DNA of 64,000 nt, from contig CM048844.1 in the NCBI GenBank assembly GCA_026545765.1, positions 54,842,932 to 54,906,931 of the forward strand, written 5' to 3'. The notes beneath the pieces are model-generated. The model was not told where the DNA came from and did not search any database. It saw nothing but the letters and a program-made list of their open reading frames with translations. This DNA comes from Plantago major. Taxonomy: Eukaryota; Streptophyta; Magnoliopsida; Lamiales; Plantaginaceae. The translations under genes and the position numbers were made by a program. Positions 1 to 11,553 of the stretch are shown here, one piece after another. Every line of letters starts with the position of its first letter. Within the stretch, counting starts at the first letter, position 1.

Positions 1-360
1 GTTGTTTCTACATGTTAGTGTTTCTCATGCATTCATATTAAGTTTGTGATATCTGTAATATTGAACTCCATCACTTAGGTTGCCTGTTTATTTTGGAAGT
101 AGTGATGTCTTTTGTTGGCTTCAATGTGTTCCAAAGCCAGTTTATATCCTGGTCTAGTTTATGGCTTAGGTTGCCTGTTTATTTAGGCTTGAATGTGTAG
201 TTCATGTGTAGGCTTGTGTGATGAGTTCTACATGATGACTTAGATGGCTATTTTTTGGGTTTGGTTATGTATAATTAACTTGTAATGAATCTTTTTAGTT
301 AACGTTAGATGCCTTTTTATATATAATCGGCTGCTTAGCACGACTTAGCTTGTTGGAACT
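1..360. other. AT-rich intergenic sequence
   Basis: No coding region or RNA gene is seen here. The stretch is AT-rich and leads into the tandem duplication that begins near 361. Short phrases containing 'ttgcctgttta' recur, which suggests old local duplication. Confidence 0.5.
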
Positions 361-1838
361 TAGATTTTATCCTCTCATATTGGGCAACAAATTCCGAATG
401 GGCCACTGGTCATGTTTTACTCAGTTGACCAATAAAGTTGGATGAGTATATTTGCAGAATTTGGCTTCAATGTTTGTTGTAGTTGGCCCAATAATATGTC
501 TTTTTTTTTTTTTGGGTAAAGAGGAAACCAATGAGTTTAATGAAAATTAGTAGTGTTTGTTTTATTTACAATTAGTTGGCTTGAAGATGTACTTCTTATT
601 TTTTAGTTGGCCACTTTTGAATTAAATATTATTTGCAGAAATGTTTTATATTAAAATTAGTAATCATAAATAATATATACTATATTAAATTTTGAGGTAT
701 ATATTCGATGTAGTTGGCCACGCCGAAGTGGGACCGGAAAATGTCTATGTTTGGAATGATTGGGTCATGTAATCGTTGGTCGTTTTCTGTAGATCCACTG
801 ATAAAAGTGGCCCAATTTCATGTTTGATGTAGTTGGCCCATATAGTATGTCCATGAAGTTGGCCGATGAAGTAAGCTATTTTAATATGTACATCCTTGTG
901 AAGTTGGCCCATGAAGTTGGCTATTTCCTATCATATTTGGCAACAAATTCCGAATGGGCCACTGGTCATGTTTTACTCAGTTGGCCCATAAAGTTGGGTG
1001 AGTATATTTGCAGAATTTGGCTTCAATGTTTGTTGTAGTTGGCCCAATAATATGTCTTTGTTTTTTTGGTAAAGAGGAAACCAATGAGGTAATGAAAATT
1101 AGTAGTGTTTGTATTATTTACAATTAGTTGGCTTGAAGATGTACTTCTTATTTTTTTAGTTGGCCACTTTTGAATAAATATTATTTGTAGAAATGTTTTA
1201 TATCAAAATTAGTAATCATAAATAATATATTATAGGGCAAATTGCATATGGACCCCCTGTTAGATTTCGTAATTACAGATAGGTACCCGTTAGTGTAACA
1301 ATAACATGTGAGTCCAGTTAGATAAAAATCAATTACATATAAGTCCACAAATTTGACTTTTGGCGATTTAAAAGCTAGAAAGTCCATTTTTGCCCCTGTT
1401 CAATAATCAGCTTTTAGAAATTGCCAAACAGCCTTAACTTATTGTTGTCACGTGCATGGCACATGTGGACTTCTATGTAATTAAACCTGAACTTCTATAT
1501 GCTTACATGTAATTGAATTATGACCGTTATTTTTTTAAAAAAAAAACTGGTCGTTTGGAAGTTAATTGGAGGCTATTTTTACAATAAAACTTGCCATTTT
1601 ATCATTTTATTTCAAAAAATTTCACTATAAGTATATACATGTTAATATATATTACGTTGGCCGAGTGTCGAGCACTATGTAGTACATTTTATATATAAGT
1701 ATTGTTTCTAATAATTATTTTGTACAATAGCTTTTTCATGTATTTTGTTAAACAAATGTACCTATTAGCATTTGAAAATCCTATTAGTATAGCATGTACT
1801 TAATTAAATAACAATAATAAAATAAATATTATTTTATT

Positions 1839-2118
1839 GATCGGAGCTTCCGTCATGGACTGCCGGAGCTCCGATCTTTTTTTTTTTTTTTTTTGAACTT
1901 CCGCCATGGAAGCTCCGATCTGGAGCTTCCACGTCATGGAAGCCCCATACATCTGGAGCTTCCGTGGCGGAAGCTCTAAGCTCCATACATCTGGAGCTTC
2001 CGTGGCGGAAGCTCTAGATTGGAGCTTTCGCTCGCCATGGAAGCTCCGATCGGTAGCTTCTATGGCGGAAGATCAAAAAAAAAAAAAAATAGATCGGAGC
2101 TTCCACCGGAGCTCCGGC
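1839..2118. repeat. Cluster of short GC-rich palindromes (GGAGCTTCC/GGAAGCTCC)
   Basis: About seven near-copies of GGAGCTTCC followed after a few bases by its complement GGAAGCTCC occur in 280 bp, for example ggagcttccgtggcggaagc at about 1935 and again at about 1993. Each copy can fold into a hairpin and neighbouring copies can pair with one another. The cluster sits inside the non-autonomous MULE and is much more GC-rich than its surroundings. Confidence 0.75.
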
Positions 2119-2120
2119 AG

Positions 2121-2216
2121 TGATTTTGGTGATGGTGTGCGGTGTTGGTGGTGGGGAAGATGGTGGGTGGTGGTGTTGGTGCGTGGTGGTGGGTGGTGGT
2201 GGGGATCGGGGAAGGA
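2121..2216 (+). repeat. GGT/GGTGG-rich tract
   Basis: A strongly G-rich strand made of repeated ggtggtggg-type runs, with several runs of three or four G, lies just inside the right arm of the MULE. It is a candidate G-quadruplex-forming simple repeat. No coding role is proposed. Confidence 0.6.
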
Positions 2217-2880
2217 GAGTTAAAATTTTAATAATTAAATTTTTTTGAAGAAGTTAATAGTTTTAAAAAAAAACAAAAATAGCGGTTGAAGTCGATACAT
2301 TGACTGACAATAGTTAGGGCGACACCTTGACTGACGGTAGAAAACCTGAAATAACTAAGGCATGTTTGGTTTGTTTATAATCTTAAGTTGGTCAACCAAA
2401 AAATAACTTTTTGGACCTATATGTAATTGTTCCACTAATGGGGATTCAGATGAGCGAGGAGCCACTAAGAGGGTAGCCCTATGTAATTTTCCCTATATTA
2501 TATTAAAGTTTGAGGTACATATTTGATGTAGTTGGCCATGCCGAAGTGGGACGGGAAAATGTGTATGTTTGGAATGATTGGGCCATGTAATTGTGGGTCA
2601 TTTTCAGTAGATCCACTGATAAATGTGGCCCAATTTCATGTTTGATGTAGTTGGCCCATATAGTATGTTCATTAAGTTAGGTATATATTTGATGTAGTTG
2701 GCCACGCCGAAGTGGGACGGGAAAATGCCTATGATTGGAATGATTGGGCCATGTAATCGTGGGTCGTTTTCTGGAGATCCACTGATAAATGTGGCCCAAT
2801 TTCATGTTTGATGTAGTTGGCCCATATAGTATGTCCATGAAGTTTGCTATTTTAATATGTACATCCTTGTGAAGGTTTAG

Positions 2881-3443
2881 TTGGCCCATTTTATATGTTG
2901 ATTTGTTATTGCCATAAACGAAGAAAATGTAATTCCATAACTTAAAATAATAGGTTTGCTTCATTAATTTTTATTTAGTTGGCTTTAACATGAATTCTTA
3001 TTGTCAATTACCAAAACATAATATTTGATAGATGCCATGTAGTTTTCCCTAATTCGAAGTTGAGTTCCAGAGATTGGTTAGCAGATGTTGAAAAAAACAA
3101 AGTGGGTTGGGCACAATTTCTCTATATTTTGTATTTTGTTTCCCTTATTTAATTTTTTTGTAGTTGGCTAATTAAATTATAACAACTGAAATAAATCCAA
3201 TGTTGGTTACTTATAGTTTTGATAATGTAGTGTGTTATATTTTCCTTCCTATGTAATATGCATTCAAATCTGGATAATTTTAATCGATCTAACCACCAAA
3301 TATATATAAAATCACAAGGAAATAGTTTGATTTTAGAATATGAATGGTTGAATTGCATACATAAGCAACATAGATTAGTTTCTTCCTGCATAGAAGACAA
3401 TCTAACAAAAGATGAGTTTGCCACACCTAATTGCCCTCTTACT
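2881..3443. other. AT-rich spacer
   Basis: Nothing recognisable is seen apart from a few further agttggc phrases related to the upstream duplication. It ends at the stop codon of the first B3 gene. Confidence 0.5.
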
Positions 3444-5244
3444 TTACTTCTCTGACCTGAAAATGGTAACTAGCCATTTCCCACGCTTTGTCTTGTGTTT
3501 GCCGAACTTGAATTTGTCATCCTCTTCCACTTCATTCTGAAGAACAAAAGCTGTCCATCCAGCAATAATAGTTGCACTCCCTCCAGAGTAGTGGCATGTT
3601 ATGTATGCATTTGCCTGACCTTTAGGCTTCAGTTTAATGTCTGTCACACCTGGCCCGAGATTGTCCTTAGCAAATTCTTGTGGTATAGTCTGTAAAGTTT
3701 GTTTAATGAATGAGTAGTACTAAGATTGTGATGATTAATAAAACCTAATGTAAGAAACTGCAACATCTGGATTCCAAATGTAAGAAATTGTTACCAAGTA
3801 TGGAGATGTGAAATGCTCCTTTCTCAGTATGGTGCTGAAGAATGAGTTGGAGTCTAACTTTAGCTTGATCTCATCGTCTCCTGCTCCAGGAAAATCAGAA
3901 TAGTTGTGTATTGTTAACTTTCTATCCTAGTGCATAATACGTAATATTGAATTTGAATATATGAAAGTCACATGTGAGTTTCATTTTCTTAGCACATGGA
4001 CCAATGGTTTTCCTAGTTATCAGCAATCCTAGTGGATGAATGATACACATGTTTTAGTTCCTGAAAACTTAAATATATTTCAATGTCAAAGAAGTAATTA
4101 CCTAAATCACTTGAGGCATTCATAGTGTTTTTCCCTTGGAGATGATTGAGAGAACAAAGTAGAAGTTAGTTGGTGACAAACTGTATTCACTTTTACTGGA
4201 CAATAAAATGTGTAAATCTGCTCACCTTTGACCAGACAATCATTTTCTCCGGTATTGGGTGCAATACTTGAGTCCGTTGTTTTTCCAGGCCCGGCCAAAT
4301 CAGTTGTTAAGCTCTTAACCTGCGATTCTTTGGAAGTGCACTTGGCTTAATTTTTGTTGCAGATGGTGGCCTGATCTTCTCCATACCTCCTAAGGTAAAG
4401 AGTGAGACCTCGAAGGATGTATTGTTATCATATGACAAGTAGAGTAGTTCTCTGTAAGAAACTTGATAAGTATCACGGAACAATGGCCAGCCCTCTCTAA
4501 ACAATGTATGCCCATTCTCCTCTGTCAGCCATACTTTCCAAGTCCTTTTGTCTCTGGTATTGAAAGTCACCCACAAATTATTCCTTTGAAAGTATTTGGC
4601 AGCAAAGTCCAAAGGATCTCTCTTTGAAAAGGATAACAAGCATGAACTTGTATTTTAGAATAAGAACATAATTTGTGAAACTGTACAAGCAGGTATGTGT
4701 AGAAGTTCTATTGAAAAAAATTGGTCTTGGTGAAGATCAATTTCAACATTTTTATATGTTCATGGCATACATAAACAATTGTAAGTTAATAATCTACAAT
4801 TATAAGTTAATTATCTACACGAATCCATCCTGGGTAAATTGAATTAGAGAAAAGGTAACAAGTGCTATGAATTCATGTCTTTATATTTTCTAAACTATGA
4901 GATGTGTAATTATACAGGTAGATAGATGTAGCACATTTATATTTTACATAACCCTATAAAAACAAAGACATGTAAGGCTAGGTTATAAGTTAATTATCTA
5001 CATGAAGACAATCTGAATACTATCCTAAATATTCATGATAACACAATCATATGTAATTTTGAAGCATAACCAAATATATATATATATATATATACATGAC
5101 AACAAATTAGAAGAAGATGGTTCATTGAACAGGTGCAATAGATGTTGAGAATGACAGTTAGAATTTGCTTACTAAGTAGTTGAGATCTGGCGAGTAGCAT
5201 GTTTTGGAGAACATTGGCTTCTCTGATGGTTTAGTTTCAGCCAT
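3444..5244 (-). pseudogene. Two-B3-domain (REM-like) transcription factor gene 1, frameshifted
   Basis: B3 domains bind DNA in plant nuclei; two-domain proteins of this kind resemble the REM subfamily. Five exons with GT..AG borders can be read on the minus strand: 5244-5173, 4621-4226, 4134-4102, 3880-3795 and 3689-3444. The first B3 lies in exon 2 (…WVTF…GWPLF…LLYLSY…FEVSLF). The second lies in exons 4-5 (FFSTILRKEHF…TIPQEF…GWTAFV…DDKFKF). Exon phases agree throughout, but the exons sum to 833 bp, one short of a codon multiple. The frame breaks near 4320-4335, between the domains, where the upstream frame ends in a TAA. As it stands the product would be one B3 domain plus a short tail. A sequencing indel is possible. 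Two paralogues follow in the same orientation. Confidence 0.72.
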
Positions 5245-6093
5245 TGGAACAAACTTTCTTAGGAAATGTTATGCCTTCTATGAATTATGGTTTTTTTGAA
5301 TTTCCTGTACTTGTGTAAGAACTGATTAGACTTTTGCTTTCTCTGTTTAGTTTAGGGTAGTAGGTATGAGTCTGATGAGACATGAACAGTTGAAAAAATT
5401 GTCTTCCCAATGTATGAATGTTATTTGGAGTCCGAGTTTGGAGTCCAGGCGGGAGTTTTCGTTTCTGATATTTGTAGAGGCTTGAATACAATCTGAACTT
5501 AAATATCGAATGTTTGATAATTTTTTTTACTTAATGACATGAAAGACTATTTATTATTTATAAAACGTGTTTGAACGCAAATGTTAGATATGTTCTTTTC
5601 GTGTGTCATTGCAAAGTGTAGCATGAGTTCATACTGATGAAACGACAATTGTTATAGTGAGGTGTCGTAAAAGCTATTCTCAAAAGAACTGGTTTTGTCT
5701 TAAGTACTGCAACTTTTATGTTATGATGATTTCAGTCAAATAACGATCATCTACACTTCATTTCGAATTGCCAATTTATCAATTCTCGAAATTCAGAAAT
5801 TTTATTGTATTGTTCGAATTGAGCACTTTAATTTTATTAGTGTGATATCAAAGGTGTTTACAACAAGTGGTTTAGAAGTCCTTATTTCATTTGTTGGATT
5901 TGATAATGGCATCCTTTCGTTGTGTGACAGACCTGGCCTTTTTTTTTTGTACCATTCTTTATCTATCTGTTGCAGAACGGTCCAAAGTTACCAATTTGAA
6001 GATATAGCTGTTTCTCATGTCCTTGACTATATATATATCCAGAGAACACATAAGATAAGCCATCCTGAGAAGCACATCATTGAAAAGATTAAG
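5245..6093. other. Divergent spacer between B3 gene 1 and the GRF gene
   Basis: This lies between the start of the minus-strand B3 gene 1 and the plus-strand GRF gene, so it should hold both promoters. An open frame runs upstream of 6094 but its predicted peptide has no recognisable domain. No clear TATA box was assigned. Confidence 0.45.
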
Positions 6094-6697
6094 ATGGCTA
6101 CACAATCTCGGCAAAGCATAGGAGGGCGTTGTCCTAAGAGCCCTTGTGTTCTGGAATATCGTAAAGTCTCTTGTCCTGATTTACGTTGTCAGTCTCGCTG
6201 CGTTATTAAGGTTTCGGAAGAGGCTTCTACGAAAGGCAAGCTATACTTATCTTGCGTCGCTTGCGGCAGAAACAATCAGTTTGCTATCCTATTCGGAACA
6301 AATCTGATGAGCATATGTGTGAGTTTCCTTCTGCTTATGAGTATGTGAATCGTAATTGCCAAATAATTTTCCTCCTTGTAACTGTAGAACTGTAATCCTA
6401 GTGTCTGGTACATTGGAAAACCGTGGGAAGCTTTTCTATTCTTGTCCGCAATGCCACGACTTCAATGGTTGGTTCTGTCCGAAACGAAGCGATTTGGTTG
6501 ACACTACTGCCGAGTCAGCTGCGGTACCGGAGCCGCTTGCTGTTGTAGTTGGTGGAGCCGGTGAAATGGAGGTTTATCACTTCCAGATTAATGTTTCCCG
6601 TTCAATTCGTGTTGGAATTCAGATGTTGCTTTTCGTTAATGTTGTCATGATAACTATAGTAGTTATTTTTTGGGCAATGAAGATAGTGTTTGGTTAA
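6094..6697 (+). CDS. GRF-type zinc-finger-like small protein with C-terminal membrane segment (possibly broken)
   Basis: ATG at 6094 opens MATQSRQSIGG. The first part has a Cys-rich stretch (CPDLRCQSRC…LYLSCVACG). A second frame ending at 6697 has a better GRF-like finger (PPCNCRT…NRGKLFYSCPQC…GWFC) and a hydrophobic tail near residues 85-110 that looks like a transmembrane helix. Plant genomes hold many small proteins with a GRF finger followed by such a tail; their function is mostly unknown. The two parts are in different frames. A GTGAGT donor at 6319 and an AG at 6386-6387 are present, but that splice does not rejoin the frames and would remove the CNC cysteines. Either the gene model is unresolved or the gene is frameshifted. 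Confidence 0.5.
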
Positions 6698-7168
6698 TTA
6701 GATTAGAATGAAGTAATCTGTATGTCAAATGGTGTTTAAGGAGATTTTAATTCATTAGTTATGACATTGTCTCATTTTGATTGCTTCTAAGTATGTATGT
6801 AGGAGCTAAGATGATGTTGTTCATTGCCCTGGAAAGTATGAAATATATGTTAGATATTATCTTTAAATTCATGTTGTTCAACTTTGTGAAGTCCAATTGT
6901 TTCTAAGAAGATAGTAACGAAGACTAGAATGGAAGGACATGAATGATAAAACAAAGGTTTAAACCATAAGAACGTTACATAACAAAATATTGGTGGATAT
7001 AGTTTTTCTAGGAAAACTAACTTCCCCTTTCAAGTAGCCTTATAAAAGGGGAATCCAACATCGGGAACTATTTTCCGCACAAAATCAAATCCAACAAGAA
7101 ATGAACCATAGTAGAGTTGCAATGTTATACGGAAGGCAAAAGATGATAGAGTTAGCCGAATACTTCTC
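6698..7168. other. Spacer between convergent genes
   Basis: This is the 3' flank of both the plus-strand GRF gene and the minus-strand B3 gene 2. No gene is seen. Confidence 0.45.
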
Positions 7169-8854
7169 TTATTTAACCGTTTGAAACGCTGGTTTGAAGA
7201 AGGAAAACCCCCAACAGTTAGCACGATTTGGGTGATGGTCGAAGCGAATATAATCTCCACTTTGAAGCTTGTTCCTGAACACAAGAGTCATCCAGCCGGA
7301 GGTGAATGTTGCCATTTCAGGCCAGATGTGACAAACCGTTCCAACGGTTGGCTAGCCCTTCACTTTGATCATGACATCATGCCTTCCGAGTGCGAGGTGT
7401 TTGTTGGCAAAGTACACAGGCAATTGCTGCAAAATGATAACAGAGATAGTTTAATAAGCTAAGTTGCAAGCCGACTCTTTTGTGGCGTGAAAAAACTTGT
7501 ATAGCCAATGGATTGCTAATTGTATACACTTACAATACTATCAGTTTCATCAACATTATATCCCTTCAGTTTGATATAGCAGTAGTCGTCTCGAAAGTTA
7601 GCCATCTTCTTCGACTTTGGTTCCTCTTGTGCGGGTGCTTTATCTTTGACACATTTAGAAAATGCAAGTATTAGTACCAAGCAGAGTATTTTATTTTTAT
7701 CTAGGCATGTATAGTTCTGATAAACAAGTAATGATACCTGCGACATGGTCATCTTGATATTTGTATTCGTACTTAGACCTTACACGGCTGGATCCAATTT
7801 CTGTAAACATAGTTTCAATTGATATCCTTAGCAATTGTTCTGCTTTGTATTAGATGATTAGGAAGAAATGCTTACCAGTGATTTTTCTTTTCTGAGAAAG
7901 CATGATTCCATCATCATCATCCGAGAGTAAACCATTTGGATAGCATCCTTGAATTTTACATGAATTGAATTGAATTAAATTTGTAACTAGTGTAATTAGC
8001 TTTATAGTGAATAGAGTAACAGTTTTACCTCTAACAACAATTGCCTTACCCTTAGCTTGCGCTAGATGTTCAGTTTGTTTCTGATTACCTGTATATGAAG
8101 AGTATATGTGAATCCATTCATTTGACAACATATAAAGAAACATTGAATGACTTGGTATATATATAGTGTAGCAATAGAGAAGACTTACTTGGTCCACCAC
8201 GAGTGCAAGCCGGTGGATTTGGTGAAGATAAGCCGGAGGACATGTTGTTCGACTCGATAGTCATTATAGTCGGGAATGTGTTTGTTTTCTCAGGTCCATC
8301 CGCAGCAAACATAGTAACCTTGAAGGTGCTTTTCCTGTCAAAAGAGAAACAGAGTAATTCTCCAGAGACGAGACGGTAAGTTTCTGTAAAGAGATGCCAC
8401 CTATCAGTGAACATATGGACTCCATGCTGCTCAATGAGAAGTACATTCCATTCGATCTTGTCCCAAGTTCTTAATGTAACCCACAGAGGCTTATGTTCAG
8501 TGCCATTTTTGAGGTTTCCAGCAGCAAACCTTGCAGGTAGCATCTGTTGCATAAATAAATGTTACACTTGACTTAGCACATTCAATAAGGCTTTGTACTT
8601 TGGAAGAGAATTTATGTTGCACATACGAGTTGGAGAGTGAGATCTAGTGTTGGAATATTCCTTGCATTTATGTGTTTGTTGGTTATATTTATTATTATTT
8701 ATTCAGTTGACATTATTGGTTATAGCATAGTTTAAATGTAAGTTGCACCAATTAATAAAGCAATGTTGTCAAGCATAGATAAATGTAGTAATTTGAAGAG
8801 TATGAGTGAGCAAGTTGCAATTGAAAGTGTACTTACAAAGTATTCCTTCTCCAT
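7169..8854 (-). pseudogene. Two-B3-domain (REM-like) gene 2, stop codon in second B3
   Basis: Seven exons with consistent phases and GT..AG borders: 8854-8837 (short MEKEYF exon), 8544-8189, 8088-8030, 7947-7876, 7800-7738, 7643-7534 and 7426-7169. Exon 2 holds the first B3 (MLPARFAAGN…LWVTL…WHLF…LLCFSF…FKVTMF). Exons 6-7 hold the second (LPVYFANKHLALG…TSGWMTLVF…SGDYIRF). An in-frame TAG at 7352-7354 cuts the second B3 early, leaving about 250 residues; the frame beyond it stays open to the natural stop at 7169-7171. The middle exons encode a hydrophilic linker with an acidic DDDD run. The family role is DNA binding in the nucleus; target genes cannot be inferred. The only disruption seen is this one substitution-type stop. 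Confidence 0.78.
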
Positions 8855-9642
8855 GGTGAGGAATTTCTTAGAGAATCTGCTATGCAGGTTAAATTTGTGC
8901 ACAACTTAGTTGTTCAATGCTCTTGCTTGTGACATTTTATTGAAACCCTATAAGTTTCTCTCTACTAGTTTGACTCTTTTGAAGATTGTGAGTAAGTTTT
9001 ATTCTGAGGATTGACTATTAATGAAGCATTTAGAAAGTATTTTGGTGTTCACAATGTCAGTTGGTTGATTTTAGAATTTTCTGAAATTGTACCTTGGCTG
9101 AGTAGTTGTCTGCTGAGCGGGAAAAGTAGGGGGGAAAACCTTCAATGTTGCTATGGTATGATTATTAGTTTTTTTAAATCAACATTAGAGACAATTAGAC
9201 AAAAGTGGACTTCATTCGAATTGAACTATGTATCATTTGTATCCGGAATTATTATTGCAAGATAAGTGAATGGATTTAGTTTTGGTTTCGATATGTTTTT
9301 CCAACATGATATAGTGAACGGAACAATGATATTACACTAAATGACATCCGTAGTGTTTGGTTTCGAATTTGAATGGAGAGAACTCAAATCCATTTGTGGT
9401 TTTGTGTACAATGACTGTAAAAAAATTATTTGTTATAGAAGGTGATCATGAAATGTAGAATTGAAGCCAAACATTAGATTACGAAAGCAGTGTCTTCAAA
9501 AGATTACATATGACATATAAGTTTGAAGGAACATATTTTAGAATAATTGAAACGCAAAGTTCTGAAGGTTATAATACTTAAACAGACATAGGAATCCAGA
9601 TGTTCTCGTTGAGCAAAATCACTTCATGTGTTACTTTCTGCA
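8855..9642. other. Upstream region of B3 gene 2 and 3' flank of B3 gene 3
   Basis: No gene is recognised. The short open frames here have no domain signature. Confidence 0.45.
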
Positions 9643-11166
9643 TTACATTCGATCTTCAGCTGGATTGTCATCCATGAAAATTGTAACATTCCAGATGTTA
9701 CCTCCAACAAGCTCCTTTGGATGCCACATGCATCTCCATGGAAGACGCCATTAGCCACAACAAAGTCAAACCATCCTCCGTCAATTCTGGCTTTCCCCGA
9801 AACCTTGTAACAAGTAACTGGTCAGGAACCCTTCCCTTGGATAACAAGTTCTTTATGGGTTGATCCTTCATCCAACTCAGTTGCAGCGAACTCCGTAGGC
9901 AGTTTCTACATATATTCAGAATTGTTTAGTGTTTGGATAAATTACTTTTCATGTTCAGCAACATTTTGGCAAGATAACTACATTACCAGAGAGACCCAAG
10001 GTGCAAGGTCTATGTCACGAACATAGAAATAGCAGTACGGTGTGTAACGAGTAAACTTGTTTTTCCTTGGGGGCCTTGGTGTCATTGAGACTGGTACTTC
10101 TGAAAGTTGCATAACATTACTCTATTTGTTATAGTCTAGCGTAACAATAATAGTGGAACATATTGAATTATATTGCTTACCCTCTCCGGCTTTGAATTTG
10201 GTAACTTTGTCCCACCACTGCTCACGCTCGTCTTCATTACTATCATAATCATCACTGCTAGGCTCATCTGTTTTGGTCATTGTGAAGTAGGATAACACTT
10301 TCACAGTAGGTGGGAATTGAGAATCAGCTTTGGTGCTACGGTCAAGTTTTTTATGATCTCCACTAGCATCGAACAAAGTAGCCTTGAAGAGAGTGTCTCC
10401 ATCGTACTGAAAGACGACATAATCCCCTGGTGCAAGCTTGTGAGTTTCTCTGAAGTGAAGCCATCTCTGAGCCATGAGAACTCTTTTGTTGTAGCATAGG
10501 AGACTAACATACCACCAGCCCAAATTACTAACAGAAATGTATACATGCCTTGGGGCCTTTTTCATGAAAGTTTTCACAAATAGAGGTGGGATCTCCTATA
10601 TTGGATCAGAATTGGTTAACATTTGGATGCTCATTAACTAACTAACAATTGTGTTAACATTTGGGATCTCATTAACTAACTAACAATTGTGTATGTCACC
10701 AGTTTAGTTGAAATTATACGCATAAAGTCCACAGAGCACATAGTGAATCTAGAGAAAAACTTATAGCACTACTTCATTTCTAACTTGTATGTATTTATAA
10801 GTATTGAGGGGAAAACACTGAATTATATTTGGAGTCAGTTTGCGTTCAGAAAAATTGTGAGATTCTGTGGTTATCTTATTTGATTAGTAATGAAGGAGCT
10901 CATTCACATATATTATTTATGTTTAATTGTTCTAAAGGAACAGATCTGAAACTTCGTCAGTGATTTTTTTTCCTTTTCTTTGTGAAGCAATATATCTGAA
11001 ACTTCACAATTTACAAATCATGAAACAGTAGAGAGATATAAACACAATCTAAACTTCAAATCTATGAATCAAAACAAAAGATAGTAATTGAATAGGATTA
11101 GCCATTTACCAAGTGGACCTGTTTTGCTTGTTGCTTGATGATTGCACAGAAGCTATTGTTCTCCAT
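9643..11166 (-). pseudogene. Two-B3-domain (REM-like) gene 3, stop and frameshift in second B3
   Basis: Four exons in agreeing phase: 11166-11110 (MENNSFCAIIKQQ…), 10595-10181, 10099-9987 and 9905-9643. Exon 2 begins EIPPLFVKTFMKK and carries the first B3 (HVYISV…WWYVSL…WLHF…GDYVVFQYDG…FKATLF) followed by an acidic Ser/Asp linker. Exons 3-4 carry the second B3 (YCYFYVRDIDL…LPTEFAA…GGWFDFVV…HGDAC). A TGA at 9822-9824 falls where B3 domains usually have a core tryptophan. A further one-base frame change near 9725-9737 is needed to reach the plausible C-terminus (NVTIFMDDN). Two lesions in one domain argue for a pseudogene. Exon 1 is inferred from splice sites and phase and is the least certain part. 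Confidence 0.72.
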
Positions 11167-11553
11167 CTCCATGTTGTGCTTTGTTTACCTCCAGAAGAAA
11201 GTAATGCTAATTGAGAGTTATTGTTGTGAAGTAGAACCAGTGCAGAATTAAACCTAGCAGATATTTTGGCCATGGGCTTTTTACTGTTTATTTGGTTTGT
11301 TGGGCCTACTATGTTCAATATTAACCAGAAAGGATGATAAACTAGACAGTGAAAAAGTGTCATTGCATTATCCATATTCCAGATAATCTATTACAGAATA
11401 AGTTACTGAAGAAAATAATCTTGATATAAGTTTTTAACAGGAATAAGCATCAAAAGACAGACTTCTAAAATAAATACCAAAATACATAGTGAAACATTTG
11501 TAAAATGACAGAATGTATTGTTTTTGCGGAGAAGTCTAATTGTGTTCATTGTT
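11167..11553. other. Spacer between B3 gene 3 and MULE remnant
   Basis: No gene is seen. It probably contains the promoter of B3 gene 3 and one end of the decayed MULE, but terminal inverted repeats of that MULE could not be identified by eye. Confidence 0.4.

Larger units (their letters stand above)
1235..2493. mobile_element. Non-autonomous Mutator-like element (MULE), 1,259 bp
   Basis: The ends are imperfect terminal inverted repeats: the left end starts GGGCAAATTGCATATGG, and the reverse complement of the right end reads GGGAAAATTACATAGGG. A perfect 9-bp direct repeat, TATATTATA, flanks the element at 1226-1234 and 2494-2502. A 9-bp target duplication is diagnostic of the Mutator superfamily. 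No transposase is encoded, so mobility would have needed an enzyme in trans. The interior holds a palindrome cluster and a GGT-rich tract. The short open frame at 1906-2223 runs through these repeats and is not a convincing gene. Confidence 0.88.
361..2880. repeat. Tandem duplication of a ~560-bp AT-rich unit, interrupted by a MULE
   Basis: The segment from about 371 (…ttccgaatgggccactgg…) recurs at about 928. The segment from about 695 (…tagttggccacgccgaag…) recurs at about 2508 and again at about 2680. This gives two copies plus a partial third of a unit of roughly 557 bp, with a few percent divergence. The second copy is split by the element at 1235-2493. The first copy (around 660-690) still shows the uninterrupted junction, so it acts as an internal empty site. 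No coding capacity is visible. Confidence 0.8.

Noticed and set aside
1839..2118. Possible CRISPR-like repeat array
   Set aside because: Units are palindromic, irregularly spaced and inside a plant transposon; there are no distinct spacers.
1906..2223. 105-codon frame with Trp/Gly-rich tail
   Set aside because: It is generated by the palindrome cluster and GGT tract of a non-autonomous MULE; no domain and no start context.
11110..11375. 89-codon frame MDNAMTLFHCL…
   Set aside because: Different frame from the proposed exon 1 of B3 gene 3 (11166-11110), which fits splice phase and domain order better.
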